DNA of 27,880 bases, taken from NCBI GenBank assembly GCA_041658785.1, contig JBAZZL010000013.1, forward strand, positions 1 through 27,880, in the 5' to 3' direction. Positions within the stretch are counted from its first letter, which is position 1. Every line of letters starts with the position of its first letter. Under the pieces are notes generated by a model. The model had not been told where the DNA came from. It was given only the letters and a program-made list of their open reading frames with translations, and did no database searches. Of this stretch, positions 22,670 to 27,880 are shown piece by piece. This DNA is from JAHJGG01 sp041658785 (GTDB lineage Bacteria > Patescibacteriota > Patescibacteriia > Magasanikbacterales > UBA922). The position numbers and the translations under genes were made by a program.

Positions 22670-24250
22670 ATGTCTAGTAGACCAAAACCGGTGGTTTTAG
22701 CAATTCTTGATGGCTGGGGTGTCGCGCCGGATGGTGAGGGCAACGCAATTACGCGCGGTAAAACTCCAAATATGGACAAGTTTGTGCGCGAGTATCCAGC
22801 TATGACATTATACGCCTCCGGCAATGAGGTTGGCTTGTCATTTGGCGTAATGGGAAATTCAGAAGTCGGACACTTAAATATTGGCGCGGGACGCGTTTAT
22901 TATCAGACATTTCCGCGGATCAACAAAAGCATTGCCGATGGTTCTTTTTTTGACAACAAAGCGTTCATTGAAGCAATAGAGCATGTTAAAGAGCATCAAT
23001 CCACTCTTCATCTAATCGGATTAGTGAGCGCGGGGAATGTTCATTCTAGCCAAGAGCACTGCCACAAGTTGTTGGAATTGGCAAAAAAGAAAAAAATAAG
23101 AGATATTTTTGTCCATGCTATTTTGGACGGCCGAGACACCAAGCAAGACAGCGGAATTGATTTTATTGGACAGCTTGAGGCAAAGATGAAGGAATTGAAA
23201 GTCGGCAAAATAGCATCATTGTCTGGGCGTTATTATGCGATGGATCGCGATAATCGATGGGATAGAGTTGAAAAAGCGTATCGAGCGATGGCCGAGGGGG
23301 TAGCGGAAGAATATTACAAAGATCCGCTTGAGGCGATTAAGGCTTCATATAATAAAAAGATTTATGATGAAGAGTTTATTCCGGTCGTAATTGGCAAGGG
23401 TGGCGAACCGACGGCCACGATCAAAGAAAATGATGCAATAATATTTTTTAATTTTCGGCCGGATCGAGCCCGCCAGCTGACCAAGGCATTTGTATTGCCT
23501 GGGTTTGGCAAATTTAACCGGACTTATATCAAAGATCTTTTTTTTGTCACTATGACTGAATATGAAAAAGAAATTCCAGTGGCGACGGCCTTTTCCCCCA
23601 TTGTCGTGCACAATTGCTTGGCAGAAGTTATTAGCGGATCGGGCTTGAAACAATTACATATCGCGGAAACAGAGAAGTACGCCCACATCACCTTTTTTTT
23701 AAATGGCACCATTGAAGATCCTTTCAAAGGAGAAGAAAGAAAAATTATTCCATCGCCAAAAGTAGCTTCATATGATCTTGCGCCGGAGATGTCTGCGCCG
23801 GAATTGACAAAAGAGGTGATAAAAGCAGTCCAAGAAGATAAATATGATGTCATTTTTGTAAATTACGCCAATGCCGACATGGTTGCTCATACCGGCGATT
23901 TCGAAGCAACCGCAAAGGCATGCGAAGCGGTTGACAAAGGATTGGGAAAAATCGTCGAGCAGGTGTTGGTAAAAGATGGGACGCTCATCATTACCGCGGA
24001 TCATGGCAATGCGGAAGAAGTAAAAAATCTCCAGACCGGAGACAAAGACAAAGAGCATAGCACCAATCCAGTGCCATTTTTGATCATCGCCAATGAGTAT
24101 CGCGGGCAAGCCTTGCCCGCAGGCGATGCGCCGGAAGGAGACTTGAGCCTGATGCATCCGGTAGGCATGCTCGCGGACGTGGCGCCGACTGTTCTCAAGA
24201 TTTTGGGAATGAAAAAGCCGAAAGAGATGACCGGAAGGGCGTTGATATAA
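22670..24250 (+). CDS. gpmI: Cofactor-independent phosphoglycerate mutase, canonical copy 2
   Basis: This 526-residue paralogue keeps the standard family signature: VLAILDGWGVAP (metal Asp14), GVMGNSEVGHLNIGAGR (Ser64), GLVSAGNVHSSQEH, AILDGRDT, SLSGRYYAMDRDNRWDR, FFNFRPDRARQLTKA, ETEKYAHITFFLNG, NADMVAHTGD and ITADHGNAEEV with EHSTNPVPF. It is therefore the better candidate for the main glycolytic mutase, with copy 1 the diverged one. Together with gap, pgk and eno it completes the route from glyceraldehyde-3-phosphate to phosphoenolpyruvate in this window. No Shine-Dalgarno precedes the ATG. Confidence 0.96.
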   Translation: MSSRPKPVVLAILDGWGVAPDGEGNAITRGKTPNMDKFVREYPAMTLYASGNEVGLSFGVMGNSEVGHLNIGAGRVYYQTFPRINKSIADGSFFDNKAFIEAIEHVKEHQSTLHLIGLVSAGNVHSSQEHCHKLLELAKKKKIRDIFVHAILDGRDTKQDSGIDFIGQLEAKMKELKVGKIASLSGRYYAMDRDNRWDRVEKAYRAMAEGVAEEYYKDPLEAIKASYNKKIYDEEFIPVVIGKGGEPTATIKENDAIIFFNFRPDRARQLTKAFVLPGFGKFNRTYIKDLFFVTMTEYEKEIPVATAFSPIVVHNCLAEVISGSGLKQLHIAETEKYAHITFFLNGTIEDPFKGEERKIIPSPKVASYDLAPEMSAPELTKEVIKAVQEDKYDVIFVNYANADMVAHTGDFEATAKACEAVDKGLGKIVEQVLVKDGTLIITADHGNAEEVKNLQTGDKDKEHSTNPVPFLIIANEYRGQALPAGDAPEGDLSLMHPVGMLADVAPTVLKILGMKKPKEMTGRALI

Positions 24251-24282
24251 TTCACCTAATTGTCTAATTCACCTAATTCACC
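24249..24282. repeat. Left arm of the inverted repeat around the four-helix-bundle gene
   Basis: Tandem CTAATTCAC-type units begin at the gpmI stop codon. Bases 24249-24273 are the exact complement of 24750-24774 (25 bp). A separate GC-richer sequence follows (24283-24309), whose translation would read IRLRSGQAL. Confidence 0.88.
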
Positions 24283-24322
24283 CATTCGGCTTCGCTCAGG
24301 GCAAGCTCTAATAAAAATTCAA

Positions 24323-24724
24323 ATGCCAAATGATAGTGACAAAAAGAAAATCTATGATATAGAAGAGAGAAGCGCTCGGTTTGGCGAAGAAGTCATTGAT
24401 TGGGTTGGCAAACTGCCTCGGAACGATATTACCAACAGATTGATCTCCCAACTGGTCGCCTCTGCTACGTCTATCGGAGCTAATTATTGCGAAGCTGATT
24501 GCGCCGAGAGCAATAAGGATTTTATTCACAAGATGTCAATCGCCAATAAGGAAGCAAAGGAAGCAAAACATTTTATCCGCATGCTCTCCCGAGCTTGCCC
24601 CATTCATGCCGCAGAAGGCAGAAGGCTATGGAAAGAAGCCCACGAATTGAATCTCATATTAGTAACCATCGTCAGAAAAGCCAAAGAAACGGAAGAAAAG
24701 AAAAAAATTGAAGACAACAATTAG
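24323..24724 (+). CDS. Four-helix-bundle (S23-type) protein
   Basis: The product belongs to the S23 / 23S rRNA intervening-sequence protein family (TIGR02436-like). Members include proteins encoded within rRNA intervening sequences and the Avd accessory protein of diversity-generating retroelements; most have no known activity. Diagnostic stretches are ARFGEEVIDWVGKLP, LISQLVASATSIGANYCEAD and FIHKMSIANKEAKEAKHFI. I choose ATG 24323 (133 residues). The longer frame from 24260 adds only 21 residues encoded by the flanking repeat, including RLRSGQAL, and is probably not translated from there. The gene is bracketed by a 25-bp perfect inverted repeat, which suggests a mobile cassette. No rRNA or reverse transcriptase is nearby. 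Confidence 0.88.
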   Translation: MPNDSDKKKIYDIEERSARFGEEVIDWVGKLPRNDITNRLISQLVASATSIGANYCEADCAESNKDFIHKMSIANKEAKEAKHFIRMLSRACPIHAAEGRRLWKEAHELNLILVTIVRKAKETEEKKKIEDNN

Positions 24725-24749
24725 ATATTTGTCATTAGACATTTTATTA

Positions 24750-24784
24750 GGTGAATTAGACAATTAGGTGAATTAGGTGAATTA
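24750..24784. repeat. Right arm of the inverted repeat around the four-helix-bundle gene
   Basis: Bases 24750-24774 are the exact complement of 24249-24273. One more GGTGAATT unit follows before the terminator. The arms are about 475 bp apart and enclose only the four-helix-bundle gene. Confidence 0.88.
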
Positions 24785-24785
24785 A

Positions 24786-24813
24786 AAGACAGTTGTCTTC
24801 ACAACTGTTTTTT
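24786..24813 (+). terminator. Terminator overlapping the stop codon of the convergent DHH gene
   Basis: ACAGTTGT (24789-24796), loop CTTC, ACAACTGT (24801-24808) and a run of six T form a compact hairpin for plus-strand transcripts. The minus-strand gene ends at 24799, so its stop codon lies across the loop and stem. On the minus strand the hairpin is followed by CTTTTAATT, so it may act in both directions. Confidence 0.88.
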
Positions 24814-25947
24814 AATTTCCCTCACCACTTCTTCTTCCACTTGTTTCATTGGTTTGCCGGAGATGACGCAAATGGATTGTTTTTTGTTGCCGGTCGGCGG
24901 GTGGTAGTTTTGGAGAAGTTTTTTAGCGTCATAGGTGTTTTTGTTGGAATGGAGAATAACATGAATAAGAGGCGGTTCCCCTCCAGCGCTGTGTTCGTGG
25001 AAAATAATAATCAATTCCGCTTCCGGCGAGGTGCTGATAATTTCTTCAACCACGTCATACAGATCGGTTTCTTGCGCTCCGGAACGGACAAAATTGTCGC
25101 GCGTGATGCTGGTCCAAACCAGTTTAGTTTCTTTGTCAGATTGCAGATGGGATAGAGCTTCACCCCATAATTTGAGAGTAGAGATGGACCTGGTGCGATA
25201 GAGCTGGCGGATAATTTTATCGCGATCAGCTCCCAGACTAATCAGTTTGCCGGCGATAGACAGAGTGTGAGGTTTGACATTGGGCAGCTTGAAGCTATGG
25301 GTCGCGGCAATCATGCCGGCGAGCAGCGCGGTGGAGAGTCCGTTGTCAATATATTCTTCGCCTAGATTTTTTAATAATTCATAAATTATTTCAGCGGTTG
25401 AAGCGGCGGTAATATCAATCAAGTTGATATGCCCGTAATGTTCATTCGCGTTTTCGTGGTCAATGTTGATTATGGGTGTTTTATAAAAAAGCTCGGTATT
25501 GTTTTCGTATAATCCACCAAGCGAATTTAGATCCGGGGTATTTACGGTAATAATCAAATCATACTTAAAATCAGACTGGGCAGTGCGGACATTGTCGCGG
25601 GTTAAAAATCCTTTTTTTGGCGTAATATAAATGCGCAGTTTTTCATCTTTTAGATCATAGCTCAATTCTTGCAATCCAGTTTCTTTGACATCCAGCGTTA
25701 CCACAAATTTTTGCAAGTCAGAAATAGCCGGCCTGATTTTGTCAGAGTTTTTTAAGAAACTAAAATTTTTTGGCAAAACAAAATCCTCGCAAATAACATC
25801 AACGCGCTTGCCAAGACGCTCCAAAAATAAAAGCAGAGCGATCGCGCTTGAGATAGCGTCGCCAGCGCCGTTTTTTCGGAAGGTAATGAGAATATTCTTT
25901 TTATCTTCCCAAAGCTGGTGGATTTGTTGCGTTTGGTTAAAAGCCAT
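24799..25947 (-). CDS. DHH/NrnA-like protein with altered metal motifs
   Basis: The 382-residue product has the fold signature of DHH-family phosphoesterases, which cleave nanoRNA, pAp or cyclic dinucleotides using two Mn2+ ions. However, the motifs are changed. The first reads FRKNGAGDAISS (residues 23-34) where HxxPDGDxxGS is usual. The second is VNTPDLNSLG, with Asn-Thr replacing the expected acidic residue. The name-giving motif is D163-H164-E165 in NIDHENAN. ASTAEIIYEL and a C-terminal DHHA1-like half with GGEPPLIHVILHSN remain. The fold is probably intact but activity doubtful. It is transcribed towards the four-helix-bundle gene from its own promoter. Confidence 0.82.
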   Translation of the reverse strand: MAFNQTQQIHQLWEDKKNILITFRKNGAGDAISSAIALLLFLERLGKRVDVICEDFVLPKNFSFLKNSDKIRPAISDLQKFVVTLDVKETGLQELSYDLKDEKLRIYITPKKGFLTRDNVRTAQSDFKYDLIITVNTPDLNSLGGLYENNTELFYKTPIINIDHENANEHYGHINLIDITAASTAEIIYELLKNLGEEYIDNGLSTALLAGMIAATHSFKLPNVKPHTLSIAGKLISLGADRDKIIRQLYRTRSISTLKLWGEALSHLQSDKETKLVWTSITRDNFVRSGAQETDLYDVVEEIISTSPEAELIIIFHEHSAGGEPPLIHVILHSNKNTYDAKKLLQNYHPPTGNKKQSICVISGKPMKQVEEEVVREIKKQL

Positions 25948-25961
25948 ACAAAGAATAGATT

Positions 25962-25990
25962 ATCCTATCAAGTAATCAAATTTCTGTCAA
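25962..25990 (-). promoter_or_regulatory. Promoter of the DHH-like gene
   Basis: On the minus strand TTGACA (25990-25985) and TAGGAT (25967-25962) are 17 bp apart. The transcript would begin about 8 bp before the ATG at 25947, again leaving little room for a ribosome binding site. Confidence 0.65.
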
Positions 25991-26042
25991 TCTTGCGGAA
26001 ACACGAATTTTTACATAAATAAGCGCGAATTTGTTGAAATTA

Positions 26043-26071
26043 TTGCTTTTTTTAGCGAGATTTAGTAAAAT
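26043..26071 (+). promoter_or_regulatory. Promoter of the small membrane-protein gene, nearly leaderless
   Basis: TTGCTT (26043-26048) and TAAAAT (26066-26071) are 17 bp apart. The ATG at 26081 begins 10 bp after the -10 box, giving a predicted leader of about 3 nt. Confidence 0.65.
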
Positions 26072-26080
26072 AAGAGTACT

Positions 26081-26359
26081 ATGTCAGAAGGAATAAATGA
26101 GTTGGAAAATAGAATAAGAGCCATTGAAGATAGAAACAAAAGGGTGGAGGCGGACAAGGCCTGGGAAACGAGCTTGACGCGCAAGCTGGTGATTTTTGCG
26201 CTGACTTATATTGTGATCGTGCTGTTTATGTATTTTAGCAATATTCCCCAACCATTGGCCAATGCAGTAGTACCTGCGGTGGCGTTTGTGCTGTCTACTT
26301 TGACGGTGCCGGTGGTGAAGAAATGGTGGACGCGACGTCATGAAACACAAGACACGTAA
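26081..26359 (+). CDS. Small membrane protein of unknown function
   Basis: The 92-residue protein has an N-terminal charged helix likely to form a coiled coil (ELENRIRAIEDRNKRVEADK), two membrane segments at about residues 35-52 and 60-76, and a basic C-terminus (KKWWTRRHETQDT). I recognise the type as a small protein common in CPR genomes, without known function. Its stop codon and last residues lie in a short imperfect repeat (ACACAAGACACG, ACACGAGACA) reaching almost to the valS start. It is 11 bp upstream of valS and probably shares a transcript with it. Confidence 0.75.
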   Translation: MSEGINELENRIRAIEDRNKRVEADKAWETSLTRKLVIFALTYIVIVLFMYFSNIPQPLANAVVPAVAFVLSTLTVPVVKKWWTRRHETQDT

Positions 26360-26370
26360 CACGAGACATT

Positions 26371-27880
26371 ATGAAAGAGCTCCCAAAGGCCTACGAGCCA
26401 AACAAATACGAAGACGGCATCTATCACCGCTGGGAAGCGAGCGGGTTTTTTAATCCGGATGTTTGCGTGGAAAAAGGCGTATGCGACAAAGACGCCGAGC
26501 CATTTTCCATTGTTTTGCCGCCGCCCAATGTTACTGGCAATCTGCACATAGGCCACGCGGCTATGCTTGCTATCCAAGATGTGATGATCCGCTACCATCG
26601 CATGAAAGGCGACAAGACATTGTGGCTGCCGGGCACGGATCACGCGGCGATTGCCACGCAGACCAAAGTGGAAAAATTATTGATGGCAGAAGGATATAAA
26701 GATCCGCGGAAGGAATTGGGGCGGGAGAAGTTTTTGGCCGAAGTAAATAAGTTTGCCCAAGAATCGCATGACATTATTGTTAATCAGACAAAAAAAATGG
26801 GCTCGTCCTTGGACTGGTCGCGGGAAGCGTTTACTTTGGATGAAAAAAGAAATTTAGCGGTCAGAACCGTTTTTAAAAAAATGTACGACGACGGGCTGAT
26901 TTACCGCGGCTACTGCATTGTCAACTGGTGTCCGCGGTGCCATTCCACTTTGGCGGATGATGAGGTGGAATACAAAGAGCAGACTGCCAAACTATATACT
27001 TTTAAGTATGCCAAAGATTTTCCGATCTTGATTTCCACCACCCGTCCGGAGACGAAATTGGGAGATGCCGCTGTGGCCGTTAATCCGAGAGATAAAAGGT
27101 ATAAAAAATTAGTTAATAAAGTTTATAAAGTTGCCAAGTTTGCGGGCGGGGCGGATTTGAGCATTAAAATTATCGCGGACGAATCAGTAGATATGAATTT
27201 TGGCACGGGCGCGCTTGGTGTTACTCCGGCGCATAGCCGTGTTGACTATGAAATGGCGCAAAAAAATAATTTGCCAGTTATCAAGATTATTGATGAGGCT
27301 GGGGCGATGACTGATGAAGCGGGTAAAGAATACGCGGGTTTGTCGGTTTTGGCAGCGCGAAAAAAAGTCGTGGAGTTTTTGCGAAAACAAGATTTGCTGG
27401 AAAAAGAAGAAGAAATTATTAACAATCTTTCTATTTGTTACCGTTGCGGAGCGTCAATTGAGCCGTTGCCGTCTAAACAATGGTTTATTGACGTAAATAA
27501 AAAAGTTCACAGCCAAGAGCCAATAGCCAATAGAGTGTTTGCGGGAGAGTTGAGTTTGAAAGAGCGAATGCAGATTGCGGTTAAGAGCGGAGAAATAAAA
27601 ATTATTCCGGAAAGATTTGAAAAGATTTATTTTCATTGGATAGATAATTTACGCGACTGGTGCGTTAGTCGGCAGATTTGGTATGGGCATCGGATTCCGG
27701 TGTGGTACTGCGCATGTTGTGGCGAGCCAAAAGTTGGTATTGAACCAAAAGGGAACTGGTATTTTGTTCGACATGGAGAAACAGCGTGGAATGTTGAAAA
27801 GCGCGCGCAAGGACAAACTGATAATCCGCTTAATGATACAGGCAGAGAGCAGGCCAAAAAGGCGGGGGAACAATTACAAT
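26371..27880 (+). CDS. valS: Valyl-tRNA synthetase with an inserted histidine-phosphatase domain, 5' part
   Basis: The frame is open from ATG 26371 to the window end (503 codons). The class I core has PPPNVTGNLHIGH (HIGH at 59-62) and LPGTDHAAIATQ. The zinc-knuckle region starts NWCPRCHS (Cys187, Cys190). The CP1 editing domain has ISTTRPETKLGD and GTGALGVTPAHSRVDYEMA. SICYRCGASIEPLPSKQWF and RDWCVSRQIWYGHRIPVWYC follow. Right after the Cys447/449/450 knuckle, where a normal ValRS continues to its second Cys pair and the LDTWFSS region, the protein reads WYFVRHGETAWN with LNDTGREQAKKAGEQL. This is the N-terminus of a histidine phosphatase (RHG superfamily; R467, H468, G469). The frame is continuous, so this is either a domain insertion or a fusion. 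The end lies outside the window. Confidence 0.92.
   Translation, partial: MKELPKAYEPNKYEDGIYHRWEASGFFNPDVCVEKGVCDKDAEPFSIVLPPPNVTGNLHIGHAAMLAIQDVMIRYHRMKGDKTLWLPGTDHAAIATQTKVEKLLMAEGYKDPRKELGREKFLAEVNKFAQESHDIIVNQTKKMGSSLDWSREAFTLDEKRNLAVRTVFKKMYDDGLIYRGYCIVNWCPRCHSTLADDEVEYKEQTAKLYTFKYAKDFPILISTTRPETKLGDAAVAVNPRDKRYKKLVNKVYKVAKFAGGADLSIKIIADESVDMNFGTGALGVTPAHSRVDYEMAQKNNLPVIKIIDEAGAMTDEAGKEYAGLSVLAARKKVVEFLRKQDLLEKEEEIINNLSICYRCGASIEPLPSKQWFIDVNKKVHSQEPIANRVFAGELSLKERMQIAVKSGEIKIIPERFEKIYFHWIDNLRDWCVSRQIWYGHRIPVWYCACCGEPKVGIEPKGNWYFVRHGETAWNVEKRAQGQTDNPLNDTGREQAKKAGEQLQ

Noticed and set aside
24260..24322. The upstream start for the four-helix-bundle gene
   Set aside because: The added 21 residues are translated repeat sequence (including RLRSGQAL), not family sequence.
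27694..27880. An intein in valS
   Set aside because: The inserted sequence has RHG-phosphatase motifs and no intein splicing blocks in the visible part.

Overview
The window looks like a chromosomal segment of a Patescibacteria (CPR) bacterium. An ABY1/Parcubacteria-like lineage is my best guess, but I cannot confirm it. The evidence is a large peptidoglycan-anchored surface protein, a split lower-glycolysis gene set, a degenerate DHH-family protein, a small membrane protein and a four-helix-bundle (S23) gene of kinds common in that radiation. Many start codons lack a Shine-Dalgarno sequence, and palindromic and 7-bp-period repeats fill the spacers. TGA, TAG and TAA all serve as stops, so the code is standard. 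No rRNA, tRNA or CRISPR array was recognised.

Layout. 1-1031 (minus): the 5' end of an exported protein, then a membrane-anchored DsbA-like thioredoxin-fold protein. 1030-1253: a MITE-like element with 18-bp terminal inverted repeats and an 8-bp target duplication, next to the dsbA start codon. 1295-3207: rpsB and tsf with promoter and terminator, separated by a spacer full of hairpin repeats. 3218-3689: three unrelated inverted-repeat elements. 3897-12758: a 2,953-residue surface protein. 12938-13076: a second copy of one of the upstream repeats. 13192-18078: gap, a GIY-YIG nuclease pseudogene inside a repeat element, pgk, a SIMPL-domain protein and eno. 18251-20677 (minus): a GC-rich lipoprotein. 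20922-24724: two tandem, divergent iPGM genes and an S23-type four-helix-bundle gene bracketed by a 25-bp inverted repeat. 24799-25947 (minus): a DHH-like protein with altered metal motifs. 26081-end: a small membrane protein and the 5' part of valS.

The genes form two themes: translation (rpsB, tsf, valS) and lower glycolysis from glyceraldehyde-3-phosphate to phosphoenolpyruvate (gap, pgk, gpmI twice, eno). The envelope proteins (surface giant, lipoprotein, SIMPL, DsbA-like) are interspersed.

The most unusual points are four. The valyl-tRNA synthetase runs directly into a histidine-phosphatase (RHG) domain just after its Cys-rich knuckle. A GIY-YIG nuclease pseudogene is carried between repeat arms that are 69/71 identical to an arm of a nuclease-less element 13 kb away. 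The same repeat supplies the last codons and stop of gap. Several promoters sit so close to the start codon that their transcripts would be nearly leaderless.
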